This document shows, piece after piece, positions 17,466 to 26,157 of a DNA stretch of 64,000 nt (positions are counted from its first letter, which is position 1; each line of letters opens with the position of its first letter). The translations under genes were made by a program, and so were the position numbers. The DNA comes from Streptomyces venezuelae (lineage in GTDB: Bacteria; Actinomycetota; Actinomycetes; Streptomycetales; Streptomycetaceae). The notes under the pieces were generated by a model. It was not told the DNA's origin. It searched no databases and worked only from the letters and a program-made list of their open reading frames with translations. The stretch is taken from positions 7,000,501-7,064,500 of the forward strand of contig NZ_CP029194.1 of NCBI RefSeq assembly GCF_008642375.1, read 5' to 3'.

Positions 17466-19993
17466 TGCGGGTCCCGCTTTCTTGGCTGCGGGAGTACGTC
17501 GACCTGCCGGCGACGGAGACCGGCCGCGACGTCCAGGCCAAACTCATTTCGGCGGGCCTCGAGGTCGAGACCGTCGAGCAGCTCGGCACCGGCCTGACCG
17601 GTCCCCTCGTGGTCGGCAAGGTCCTGACCATCGAGGAACTGACGGAGTTCAAGAAGCCCATCCGCTTCTGCACCGTCGACGTCGGCCAGGCCAACGGCAC
17701 CGGCGAGCCCCAGGAGATCATCTGCGGCGCCCGGAACTTCGCCGTGGGCGACAAGGTCGTCGTGGCGCTGCCCGGCGCCGTCCTCCCCGGTGACTTCCGG
17801 ATCGCCGAGCGCAAGACGTACGGCCGGGTGTCCCGCGGCATGATCTGCTCCGGCGACGAGCTGGGCATGGGCGACGACGGCACGCACGGCATCATCGTGC
17901 TCCCGCCGGAGTATGAGATCGGCATCGACGCCACGGTCCTCCTGGAGCTGTACGACGAGGTCCTCGACATCGCCGTCACCCCGGACCGCGGCTACTGCCT
18001 CTCGATGCGCGGCGTCGCCCGCGAGACCGCCACCGCGTACGGCCTGCCGCTGCGCGACCCGGCGCTCCTCGACGTGCCCGCGCCGAACGCGTACGGCTAC
18101 CCGGTCCAGGTCTCCGACCCGATCGGCTGCGACCGCTTCACCGCGCGGACCGTCGTCGGCCTCGCGCCCGAGGCACGCTCCCCGATCTGGCTGCAGCGCC
18201 GCCTGCAGAAGGCCGGCATGCGCCCGATCTCGCTGGCCGTGGACGTCACCAACTACGTGATGCTGGAGCTCGGCCAGCCGCTGCACGCCTACGACCGGAA
18301 CCGGCTCGACGGCCCCGTCGGGGTGCGCCGCGCCGAGGCCGGCGAGAAGATCACCACCCTCGACGGCACCGTGCGCGTCCTGGACGCGGCGGACCTCGTC
18401 ATCACCGACAACCGCGGTCCCATCGGCATCGCGGGCGTCATGGGCGGTGCCAACACGGAGATCGCCGATCCGGTGACCGACCCGGAGACCGGTCTCGTCA
18501 CTGGCACCTCCGAGGTCGTCATCGAGGCCGCGCACTTCGACGCGATCTCGATCGCGCGCACGGCCCGCCGGCACAAGCTGTCCTCCGAGGCGTCCAAGCG
18601 CTTCGAGCGCGGTGTCGACCCGCAGGCCGCCGCCGCTGCCGCGCAGCGCACCGTCGACCTCCTCGTGCTGCTCGCGGGCGGTACGGCCGAGGCCGGCGTC
18701 ACCGAGATCAGCGCCCCGTCCGCGCCGCGCACGATCGCCATGCCGGCGAACCACCCGGACAAGGTCGCGGGCGTCGACTACGGCCGGGAGACCGTCGTCC
18801 GCCGCCTCCAGGAGGTCGGCTGCGACGTCTACGGCCAGGACGAGCTCGTCGTCACCGTGCCCTCGTGGCGCCCCGACCTCAACGAGCCGAACGACCTCGC
18901 CGAAGAGGTCATCCGCCTGGAGGGCTACGAGAACCTGCCCTCCACGCTGCCGAAGCCCCCGGCCGGCCGCGGCCTCACCGAGCGCCAGCGCACCCACCGC
19001 CGCGTGGGCCGCGCCCTGGCCGGCGCCGGTTACGTCGAGGCGCTGAACTACCCGTTCATCGGCGCGCAGGCCCTCGACAACCTCGGTCTCGACGCGGACG
19101 ACGCCCGTCGCCGGCTCGTGACCCTGGTCAACCCGCTCTCGGACGAGGAGCCCGCGCTCCGTACGACGCTGCTCCCGGGCCTGCTCGGCGCGCTCCGTCG
19201 CAACGACAGCCGCGGCAGCCACGACCTGGCGCTCTTCGAGACCGGTCTCGTCTTCCGGCCCGAGGGGCAGCCCGGCATCGCCGTCCGGCTGCCCGTCGAC
19301 CGCCGTCCCACCGACGAGGAGGTCGCCGAGGTCAACGCCGCGCTGCCCGCGCAGCCGCGCCGCGCCGCCGTCGTCCTCGCCGGTGCGCGCGAGCAGGCCG
19401 GCTGGTGGGGCAAGGGCCGTCCGGCCGACTGGGCGGACGCGATCGAGGCCGGCCGGACCGTGGCCGCCGAGGCCGGGGTCGAGCTGATCATCAGCGCCGA
19501 CCAGCACGCCCCGTGGCACCCGGGCCGCTGCGCCGCGTTCCACGTCGAGGTGGACGGCGAGAAGGTCCTCGTCGGCCACGCCGGCGAGCTCCACCCGCGC
19601 GTCGTGAAGGCCTTCGGCCTCCCGGCCCGCAGCTGCGCCATGGAGATCGACCTGGACCTCCTGGAGAAGGCGAACGAGGGCCCCCTGAAGGCTCCCCGTA
19701 TCTCCTCCTTCCCGGTCGCCACCCAGGACGTCGCCCTGGTCGTCGCCGCCGAGGTCCCGGCCTCCGAGGTCGAGACCGCGCTCCGCGAGGGCGCGGGCGA
19801 ACTCCTCGAGTCCGTCCGTCTGTTCGACGTCTACACGGGCGACCAGCTGGACGAGGGCACCAAGTCCCTGGCGTACGCGCTGAAGTTCCGCGCCACGGAC
19901 CGCACCCTCACGGTCGACGAGGCCACCGCGGCCCGCGACGCGGCCGTCGCCCTGGCCTCCGAGCGCACGGGCGCCGTCCTGCGCGGCGCCTGA
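17465..19993 (+). CDS. pheT: Phenylalanine-tRNA ligase beta subunit
   Basis: 842 residues, normal for the family. It has the N-terminal tRNA-binding OB fold (GLVVGKV to GAVLPGDF), B3/B4 editing domain, B5 domains, the catalytic-like core (ALNYPFIGAQAL, NPLSDEEPALRTTLLPGLL) and a C-terminal anticodon-binding ferredoxin domain (ISSFPVATQDVALVV). The ATG overlaps the pheS stop codon by one base (TGATG), so the subunits are translated in step. Confidence 0.97.
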   Translation: MRVPLSWLREYVDLPATETGRDVQAKLISAGLEVETVEQLGTGLTGPLVVGKVLTIEELTEFKKPIRFCTVDVGQANGTGEPQEIICGARNFAVGDKVVVALPGAVLPGDFRIAERKTYGRVSRGMICSGDELGMGDDGTHGIIVLPPEYEIGIDATVLLELYDEVLDIAVTPDRGYCLSMRGVARETATAYGLPLRDPALLDVPAPNAYGYPVQVSDPIGCDRFTARTVVGLAPEARSPIWLQRRLQKAGMRPISLAVDVTNYVMLELGQPLHAYDRNRLDGPVGVRRAEAGEKITTLDGTVRVLDAADLVITDNRGPIGIAGVMGGANTEIADPVTDPETGLVTGTSEVVIEAAHFDAISIARTARRHKLSSEASKRFERGVDPQAAAAAAQRTVDLLVLLAGGTAEAGVTEISAPSAPRTIAMPANHPDKVAGVDYGRETVVRRLQEVGCDVYGQDELVVTVPSWRPDLNEPNDLAEEVIRLEGYENLPSTLPKPPAGRGLTERQRTHRRVGRALAGAGYVEALNYPFIGAQALDNLGLDADDARRRLVTLVNPLSDEEPALRTTLLPGLLGALRRNDSRGSHDLALFETGLVFRPEGQPGIAVRLPVDRRPTDEEVAEVNAALPAQPRRAAVVLAGAREQAGWWGKGRPADWADAIEAGRTVAAEAGVELIISADQHAPWHPGRCAAFHVEVDGEKVLVGHAGELHPRVVKAFGLPARSCAMEIDLDLLEKANEGPLKAPRISSFPVATQDVALVVAAEVPASEVETALREGAGELLESVRLFDVYTGDQLDEGTKSLAYALKFRATDRTLTVDEATAARDAAVALASERTGAVLRGA

Positions 19994-20013
19994 GCGCCGT
20001 AGCGCACGCGAGA

Positions 20014-20048
20014 GGAGGGCCGCCCCGGGGATCCCGGGGCGGCCCTCC
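20014..20048 (+). terminator. Strong terminator after pheT
   Basis: A perfect 16-bp stem (GGAGGGCCGCCCCGGG and complement) with a 3-nt loop, 20 nt after the pheT stop and 18 nt before the end of the convergent gene, so it can serve both directions. Confidence 0.8.
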
Positions 20049-20065
20049 GTCGTTGCCGGGGCACC

Positions 20066-20806
20066 TCAGCGCGGGGGCTTCGCGCAGTAGTGGAAGTAGT
20101 AGTAGAAGGCGCGGGTGTCCGTCGCGTCGATCTGGCCGCCCTCCAGGAAGCCGACCATCGCGAAGGCCTTCTCCTGCATGCCCTTCGCGTACGTCTGCCA
20201 CTTGATGGCCCGGTCCAGGGACGCGGGATACCAGTTCTCGGCCAGGACCGACCGGGCCTGTCCGTCGATGGCCTCCAGCGTGCTGTTCAGGTGGTCGTGG
20301 CTCTCGACGGGGATGCCGAGCCGCTCCTTCTGGTCGTTCGAGAGCAGGGTCCACACCTCGCCGCACACCACGTCCTCGATGACCCCTCTCGCCGCCTTCC
20401 TCATGTCGAGCTGCAGTGCGATCCGTGTCTCGAGATCGGTGTTCTCGAGGGGGACGACAGCGGCGTACGTCACCGCGGCGGCGTCGTCGTCCAAGGTCGA
20501 CCACACGTTGATCGCTTCCATCCGCTCCGCCAGTTGCCGTCCTCGGACGATGGCCGCCGTGACCTCCTCCGACGGCTGGGCGGGGACCGCCTCCAGGAGT
20601 TCGTCCAGCTTCGACTTCAGCTCGGTCAGCGCGGCCGTCTCTCCGGGGCGGTACGTCTCCACGAGGCTCTTGCTCCGGTTCAGGACGTCGTCGAGGTTCC
20701 TCATCCAGACCGGGGTCGGTGGAGGCCAGGGAGCGGCGCCGCCCAGGATGAGCGCGCAGAGCAGGGCTGCAACGACGGCGGCGATGATGCGGAGTGAGCG
20801 GAACAC
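20066..20806 (-). CDS. Secreted or membrane-anchored protein of unknown function
   Basis: A 246-residue protein I do not recognise. GTG at 20806 is chosen because GGAGGGAGG lies 4-5 nt upstream; the frame extends 11 codons further. It begins with FRSLRIIAAVVAALLCALILGG, a signal peptide or N-terminal anchor, followed by a mostly helical, charged domain with a single Cys pair (VVCGEVW, YYYFHYCAKPPR). It follows the next gene upstream on the same strand and may be expressed with it. Base composition is slightly less GC-rich than the neighbours, and the pair breaks an otherwise conserved gene order, so it could be acquired. Confidence 0.65.
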   Translation of the reverse strand: MFRSLRIIAAVVAALLCALILGGAAPWPPPTPVWMRNLDDVLNRSKSLVETYRPGETAALTELKSKLDELLEAVPAQPSEEVTAAIVRGRQLAERMEAINVWSTLDDDAAAVTYAAVVPLENTDLETRIALQLDMRKAARGVIEDVVCGEVWTLLSNDQKERLGIPVESHDHLNSTLEAIDGQARSVLAENWYPASLDRAIKWQTYAKGMQEKAFAMVGFLEGGQIDATDTRAFYYYFHYCAKPPR

Positions 20807-20851
20807 GAGGCCTCCCTCCGAAGGGTTCCCCACGCGCACGCCCGGTTCGGT

Positions 20852-21433
20852 CTAGGGGGCGGGCGGACCGATCACGAGGTGTCCGGAGCGGGCGTCGCAC
20901 GCCCGGAGGATTCCGCCGCACGTGAGGTCGTCCGCCGTGCTGGACGTCCAACTCTGCCCGCCCAGAGCGCGATCGGGTGCGCTCGACAGGCTCCAGCCGA
21001 AGCTGAACGTGATCCGGTACCTGCCCTCGCTCGTGGGCGGTTGCATCCAGACCATGGCGAGCGGGATCTCGCTCTCGCCGGGGATGAGCTGACCCTCGGC
21101 CATCTGGTGGGCGACGGTGACCCATTGGGAGCCGTTCCACCGCTGGAGGTCGTAGGCGGCCACCACATTCTGCGGGACCTCGGTCGACACGGCGTGGGAG
21201 CGGAACACCCGGGGCATGGTGTTGGCGTGGAACGTGAGTCGCTGGTCCTGCTCGCTGGTGCCGACCTCGGACACCTGGACCTGGGGCAGTACCACCTGAC
21301 CGGGCTGCCCGGTCGTCCCTTCGGCGGCATAGGCCGGGGCCGGTGCCGCGGTGGCCGGCGATCCGCACACGAGCGCGGCGGTCAGGGCGACCGACGTGGC
21401 CAGGACACGGGAGGGGTTGCGGAGCTTCATCAT
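20852..21433 (-). CDS. Secreted protein of unknown function
   Basis: A 193-residue protein with a Sec signal peptide (MMKLRNPSRVLATSVALTAA, cleavage after ATAAPAPAYA). ATG at 21433 has GAGG at proper spacing; an in-frame GTG lies four codons upstream. The mature part contains YDLQRWNGSQWVTVAHQM and a beta-rich segment with two Cys pairs near the end (DDLTCGGILRACDARSG), consistent with a small disulfide-bonded extracellular domain. It does not match a family I know. It forms a pair with the downstream anchored protein. Confidence 0.65.
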   Translation of the reverse strand: MMKLRNPSRVLATSVALTAALVCGSPATAAPAPAYAAEGTTGQPGQVVLPQVQVSEVGTSEQDQRLTFHANTMPRVFRSHAVSTEVPQNVVAAYDLQRWNGSQWVTVAHQMAEGQLIPGESEIPLAMVWMQPPTSEGRYRITFSFGWSLSSAPDRALGGQSWTSSTADDLTCGGILRACDARSGHLVIGPPAP

Positions 21434-21750
21434 GAGCGGCCTCACATGTGACGATCACGGGGCCTCATCAAGACTTCTTCTTTCTTCAGGCTATGCCCGC
21501 GCACCTCATCTCGCTCGCGCGGCCGCCCACCGGCCCTCGGTGCGTACGCCGGACCGGTATTCGGCCGCGCGTGCGCGTGGCGGAGGGCTGGCGAAGGGCG
21601 GCGCGCCGGGGGTGCTCACTCCTTCGGGTGAGATCGCCGGGGGGTGTTCCCCCGTGGGCCGTACGGTCGGCAGAATCGACGCGGCCGCAGGGGCGGACCT
21701 GTGGGCCGCAGGGCCTTCGGGCGCTGTCGGTGGCTCGGGAAGGGCCGTGC
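21434..21750. other. Intergenic region between divergent genes
   Basis: 317 bases with no supportable gene. An ATG frame from 21448 continues into the PP2C gene, but its first 101 codons have no ribosome site and low similarity to protein. The short repeat CTTCTTCTTTCTTC at 21474-21487 is the only AT-richer part and is a plausible promoter zone for the minus-strand pair. Confidence 0.5.
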
Positions 21751-22818
21751 ATGATCCGTTCCAGGTCGTTGGTCTCCGCTGGCTCCCGGCTCCGCCGGCT
21801 GGCCCCGCTCGCTCTTCCCACCGCCTGGGGCGCGGTGGCCGTGGTGTGGAAGTTCGGCTGTCCGCTGGCCCGGCAGCCGGGGCTGCCCATGCGGATCGCC
21901 ACCAGCGTCGTCTTCCTCACCGTCGGCACCGGGCTCGTCCTCGGTGTCCGGCGGGGCCTCGCACGTGAGCTGGCCCGGGTGCGGGCCGTCGCCGACGCCA
22001 CGCAGCAGGTGCTGCTGCGGCCGCCGCCCGCCAGGCTCGACGGACTGGCGCTGGCCGCCGGGCAGTTGTCGGCCTCGCGGGGCGCGTCCGTGGGCGGGGA
22101 CCTGTACGAGGCGGTGGCCACTCCGTACGGCGTGCGGATCGTCGTCGGGGACGTGCGGGGGCATGGGCTCGCCGCGCTCGGGGCCGTGGTGGCCGTGCTG
22201 GGGAGTTTCCGTGAGGCCGCCCATGACGAGCCCGAACTCGGCGGTGTCCTGCGGAGGTTGGAGCGAGCCCTCGAGCGGCATCTGCGGGAGCGGGCGCGTG
22301 ACGAGCACCCGGCGCGGAGCGGGGTGGAGCCGGAACATCCGGCGGCCGAGGAGTTCGTGACCCTGCTGCTCCTGGAGGTCGCGGCCGACGGGCGGCTGGC
22401 CGTGCTCAACTGCGGTCACCCCGGCCCGTACCGCATCGGACGGCGGGTGGAGCTGCTGCCGCTCGGCGACCCGCTGCCACCGCTCGGCGTCCTTCCGCTG
22501 CCCGGCGCGCTCGTGCCGTACGCCGGTTCCCGGCTGCTTCCCGGCGAGACGATGGTGCTGTACACCGACGGCGCGGAGGAGGCCCGTGATCACCGCGGCC
22601 GCTTCTTCGCCCTCGACGACGCCCTGGTACGGCTGGCCGGTGAGGCACCCGCGGCGCTGGTCCGCCGGCTCCACGCGGCCCTCCTCGACCACACGGGCGG
22701 CCGGCTCGCGGACGACATCGCGCTCCTCGTCGTACGCAACGACCGTGTCCGGGTGCCGGCGCAGCCCGCCGAACCCGGGCTGCGCCGCCCCCGGCCCGCC
22801 CCCTCCTCCCACTGTTGA
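21751..22818 (+). CDS. PP2C-type serine phosphatase, membrane-bound (SpoIIE/RsbU type)
   Basis: 355 residues. ATG at 21751 follows GGGAAGGG at good spacing. Two hydrophobic segments (residues about 15-30 and 48-68) anchor a cytoplasmic PPM/SpoIIE phosphatase domain that carries the metal-binding motifs GGDLYEA, DVRGHGLAALG, NCGHPGPY, LYTDGAEEA and DDIALLVV. Such enzymes dephosphorylate anti-anti-sigma or similar proteins in partner-switching systems. No sensor domain or anti-sigma gene adjoins, so the target is unknown. Confidence 0.88.
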   Translation: MIRSRSLVSAGSRLRRLAPLALPTAWGAVAVVWKFGCPLARQPGLPMRIATSVVFLTVGTGLVLGVRRGLARELARVRAVADATQQVLLRPPPARLDGLALAAGQLSASRGASVGGDLYEAVATPYGVRIVVGDVRGHGLAALGAVVAVLGSFREAAHDEPELGGVLRRLERALERHLRERARDEHPARSGVEPEHPAAEEFVTLLLLEVAADGRLAVLNCGHPGPYRIGRRVELLPLGDPLPPLGVLPLPGALVPYAGSRLLPGETMVLYTDGAEEARDHRGRFFALDDALVRLAGEAPAALVRRLHAALLDHTGGRLADDIALLVVRNDRVRVPAQPAEPGLRRPRPAPSSHC

Positions 22819-23076
22819 GCGAAGGGGCCGGAACGGGCGTCGCCCGCCCCGCCACGGAGTGTCGGGCAGATCAGCGGGGCGGGCGACGCGGACCGGGCGG
22901 CCGCACTGTACGAGGGGGAGCCGGCGGCCCGGTCGTCGCCTTGCGGCGAGAAGCACAGTCAAGCGGTGCGGGGCCGGGCCGGGCAGAGTACGCGGACCGG
23001 AAGAACGGGTACTTCGTTCACACCCCGTGCGAAATCCCCCCGTACGGTTTCGGCCACAGGTCACGTCCGACAGCCC

Positions 23077-23082
23077 TAGGCT
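23077..23082 (+). promoter_or_regulatory. -10 element of the HTH/TPR regulator
   Basis: TAGGCT, 26 nt before the ATG at 23109, with GGAGGG as ribosome site. The rest of the 290-base gap (22819-23108) shows nothing recognisable. Confidence 0.5.
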
Positions 23083-23108
23083 GAGTCCACCGAACGACCG
23101 GAGGGGGC

Positions 23109-24452
23109 ATGCAGCCCAACACCCTGCTCGACGCCCTGCTCGACGAAGCGGGCGTCTCCCACGCCGGGCTCGCCGCCCGGGTGAACCGGGCCGGCCGGGC
23201 CAGGGGGATCCCCCTGCGTTACGAACACACGGCCGTGGCCCGCTGGTTGAAGGGCCAGCGGCCGCGCGGCCAGGTGCCCGACCTTATCTGCGAGGTGCTC
23301 GCCGCCCGGCTGCACCGCCAGGTGACCCTGGACGACATCGGCCTCGGAGTGCCGGGCGGAGCACCGCCTGCCTTCGGTACGCCGCTCTCCGGCTTCGTCG
23401 AGCGCGCGGCCGCCCTGTGGCGCTCCGACGAGCAGCAGCGCCCGCACATAGTCGGCGCGCACGCCCTGACGGGTACACCCGCGGTGATGCCGGTGTGGGA
23501 GTGGGAGAACCCGCCGGAGGACGTGGACGTCTCCCGCGACGGCCGGGGGACCGCGGTCTCCGCCGCCGACATCGCCGTACTGAGCGCCGCCCGGTCCCAC
23601 TACGAGCAGATGTACCGCAAGGCGGGGGGCATCGCGACCCGCGCCAGGATCGTCGGCTTCCTCACCACCGAGACCGCGCCCCTGCTGCGCGGCGCGTACA
23701 GCGACGCGCTCGGCCGACGGCTGCACCGGGCCACCGGCGGTCTGGTGGCGGTGGCCGGAATCTGTGCGTACGACGCGGACGCGCACGGTCTCGCCCAGCG
23801 CTACTTCCATCAGGCACTGCGGCTCGCGAAGGCCAGTGGGGACCGGGGGCTCGGCGCCTATGTCATCGCGCTCCTGGTCAACCAGTCGCTGTTCATGGGG
23901 GAGTACCGGCAGGCGGTGGCCTTCGCGGAGGCGGCGCTGCGGGCCGCCGGCCGCCAGATCACCCCGGCGCTCGCCGCCGATCTGACGGCGATGCAGGCGA
24001 AGGCGTACGCGCATCTGGGCGACGGCGCGGCCGCGCTGGCCTGCATCCGGCGTGCGGAGGCGGAGGCGGAGCGGATCAGCCCGGGCGCGGAGCCCGCCGA
24101 GACGGGGTACGTCCAGCCGGGGCTGGTCAACGTGCAGGTCGCGGAGGCCCTGCTCAGTCTGGGTGACCTCCCGGCGGCCCACGAGCACGCCTCGGCGGCG
24201 GTCCTGACACCCTCGCACGACCGGGGCCGGGTGCACCGGCTGGCCATGCTGTGCCAGATCGAGCTGCGGCGCGGCGAGGTCGACGGGGCCGCGCGGACGG
24301 CGGTGGAGATGACCGAGCGGGCCCGGGGCATGGAGTCGCGGCGGCTGCGGGACCGCCTGCGGCAGGTGCGGGAGCATCTCCTCGCGAGCGGCGGGGGCGA
24401 CGCCCTGGAAGCGGCGGCTCTCATCGACGGGGCTCTGCGCGTTCCCCTGTAG
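23109..24452 (+). CDS. Helix-turn-helix regulator with tetratricopeptide repeats
   Basis: A 447-residue protein of a large Streptomyces family. The first 75 residues form an XRE-like DNA-binding unit (LLDALLDEAGVSHAGLAARVN, then EHTAVARWLKGQRPRG). Residues 150-430 are helical TPR-like repeats (for example AQRYFHQALRLAKASGDRGLGAYVIALLVNQ). Related proteins repress antibiotic production and sporulation. The ligand or partner would bind the TPR part. The NUDIX gene starts 62 nt downstream and is probably co-transcribed. Confidence 0.85.
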   Translation: MQPNTLLDALLDEAGVSHAGLAARVNRAGRARGIPLRYEHTAVARWLKGQRPRGQVPDLICEVLAARLHRQVTLDDIGLGVPGGAPPAFGTPLSGFVERAAALWRSDEQQRPHIVGAHALTGTPAVMPVWEWENPPEDVDVSRDGRGTAVSAADIAVLSAARSHYEQMYRKAGGIATRARIVGFLTTETAPLLRGAYSDALGRRLHRATGGLVAVAGICAYDADAHGLAQRYFHQALRLAKASGDRGLGAYVIALLVNQSLFMGEYRQAVAFAEAALRAAGRQITPALAADLTAMQAKAYAHLGDGAAALACIRRAEAEAERISPGAEPAETGYVQPGLVNVQVAEALLSLGDLPAAHEHASAAVLTPSHDRGRVHRLAMLCQIELRRGEVDGAARTAVEMTERARGMESRRLRDRLRQVREHLLASGGGDALEAAALIDGALRVPL

Positions 24453-24514
24453 ACCGTCGACTGCTGCGATATTGCCACCAAACAAGCACCGACCAGTCGG
24501 AAGGTGGCAAGAAC

Positions 24515-25045
24515 GTGCAGTGGACGAAACTGAGCGAACGCTCTGTCTATGAGAATCGCTGGTTCCAGGTGAACCTCGCGGACGTCGAACTCCCGGACGG
24601 CCGCCACCTCGACCACTATCTGATCCGGCTCCGCCCGGTCGCCGTCGCGACCGCCGTCAACGAGGCCGACGAAGTCCTGATGCTCTGGCGCCATCGCTTC
24701 ATCACCGACAGCTGGGGCTGGGAACTGGCCGCCGGTGTCGTCGAGGACGGGGAGGACGTCGAGACCGCCGCCGCCCGCGAGATGGAGGAGGAGACCGGCT
24801 GGCGGCCGGGGCCGCTGCGCCATCTCCTCACCGTCGAGCCGTCGAACGGCCTCACCGACGCCCGCCACCACCTCTACTGGGCGGAGCGGGCCACGTACAC
24901 CGGTCCGCCGGAGGACGCGTTCGAGTCCTCGCGGCGGGCCTGGATCCCGCTCAAACGGGTCCCCGACATGATCGCCCGCGGTGAGATCCCGGCGGCCAAC
25001 ATGGCCGCAGGGCTGCTGATGCTCCACCATCTGCGCCTCGGCTGA
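24515..25045 (+). CDS. NUDIX hydrolase
   Basis: 176 residues with a complete Nudix box, G-x5-E-x7-RE-x-EE (GVVEDGEDVETAAAREMEEETGW) near residues 75-97. The layout (SVYENRWFQVNLADVELPDG before, LTVEPSNGLTDARHHLYWAE after) resembles ADP-ribose or nucleoside-diphosphate-sugar pyrophosphatases. It is a cytoplasmic metal-dependent enzyme; the substrate is unknown. It follows the HTH/TPR regulator, a frequent pairing in streptomycetes. GTG start at 24515; the ribosome site (GGAAGG) is distant. Confidence 0.9.
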   Translation: MQWTKLSERSVYENRWFQVNLADVELPDGRHLDHYLIRLRPVAVATAVNEADEVLMLWRHRFITDSWGWELAAGVVEDGEDVETAAAREMEEETGWRPGPLRHLLTVEPSNGLTDARHHLYWAERATYTGPPEDAFESSRRAWIPLKRVPDMIARGEIPAANMAAGLLMLHHLRLG

Positions 25046-25065
25046 GGCCGCGGCCCGGAGATGTG

Positions 25066-25105
25066 CCGGACGGCCCGTACCTGTGCGTGTGTACGGGCCG
25101 TCCGG
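25066..25105. terminator. Bidirectional terminator
   Basis: A perfect 15-bp stem (CCGGACGGCCCGTAC and complement) with a 10-nt loop between the convergent NUDIX and hydroxyacyl-CoA dehydrogenase genes. Confidence 0.8.
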
Positions 25106-25126
25106 GGTTCCGGGGGGAGGCGGAGG

Positions 25127-25987
25127 TCAGGCGTACGGGTAGAAGCCCGAGCCCGTCTTCCGGCCGAGCCGGCCCGCGTCCACCATGCGCTGGAGCAGCG
25201 GGGGAGCGGCGTACAGCGGCTCCTTGAACTCGGCGTACATCGAGTCGGCGATCGAGGCGATCGTGTCCAGACCGATGAGGTCGGAGAGCTTCAGCGGGCC
25301 CATCGGGTGGGCGCAGCCGAACTCCATGCCGTTGTCGATGTCCTCGCGGCTCGCGATGCCCGACTCGAACATCCGGATCGCGGAGAGCAGGTACGGCACG
25401 AGCAGGGCGTTGACGACGAAGCCCGAGCGGTCCTGCGCGCGGATCGCGTGCTTGCCGAGCGCCTTCTCGGCGAAGGCCTGCGCACGGCTGATCGTGCCCT
25501 CGGAGGTGGTGAGGGCCGGGATCAGCTCCACCAGCTTCTGCACCGGGGCCGGGTTGAAGAAGTGGATGCCGATGACGTGGTCGGGGCGGGAGGTCGCCAC
25601 GGCCAGCTTGACGAGCGGGATGGAGGAGGTGTTCGAGGCCAGGATGGCGTCGGGCCGGGTCATCACCTGGTCGAGCACCTGGAAGATCTCGGTCTTGATC
25701 TGCTCGTTCTCGACGACCGCCTCGATCACGAGGTCGCGGTCGGCGAACTCGCCCAGGTCGGTGGTGAAGCTGAGGCGCGCGAGCGTCGCGTCCCGCTCCT
25801 CCTCGCTGATCTTGCCGCGTTCGGCGGCCTTCGACAGCGAGTTGTAGAGCCGCGTGCGGCCGAGCTCCAGCGCCTCGCCGGTGGTCTCGGCGACCTTCAC
25901 CTCAAGGCCGCTGCGGGCACACACCTCTGCGATGCCCGCGCCCATCTGGCCGCAGCCCACCACTCCGACGCGCTCAATGTCGGCCAT
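25127..25987 (-). CDS. 3-hydroxybutyryl-CoA dehydrogenase
   Basis: 286 residues. Residues 5-20 carry the NAD-binding GVVGCGQMGAGIAEV, the catalytic His is in HVIGIHFFNPAPVQKLVELI, and the C-terminal helical domain includes GFVVNALLVPYLLSAIRM and DLIGLDT. It interconverts 3-hydroxybutyryl-CoA and acetoacetyl-CoA in short-chain fatty acid or polyhydroxybutyrate metabolism. ATG at 25987 has GAGGTGA 8 nt upstream; GTG four codons earlier is the alternative. It stands alone on its strand. Confidence 0.93.
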   Translation of the reverse strand: MADIERVGVVGCGQMGAGIAEVCARSGLEVKVAETTGEALELGRTRLYNSLSKAAERGKISEEERDATLARLSFTTDLGEFADRDLVIEAVVENEQIKTEIFQVLDQVMTRPDAILASNTSSIPLVKLAVATSRPDHVIGIHFFNPAPVQKLVELIPALTTSEGTISRAQAFAEKALGKHAIRAQDRSGFVVNALLVPYLLSAIRMFESGIASREDIDNGMEFGCAHPMGPLKLSDLIGLDTIASIADSMYAEFKEPLYAAPPLLQRMVDAGRLGRKTGSGFYPYA

Positions 25988-26157
25988 GGAGTCCGTCACC
26001 TCGTGCCTTTCGCTCTTCTCTGGCGGCGGGCCCCGTGTGATTCCGGTGCGTCCGCCTCGACCCCCACGACGTTACCGCTCATTAACCGATGATCGATCGT
26101 CCGGGGCGGGCATGCTGTCCGGGTGGGTGTGACGTATCCGACAGCGGAGGGGTACAA

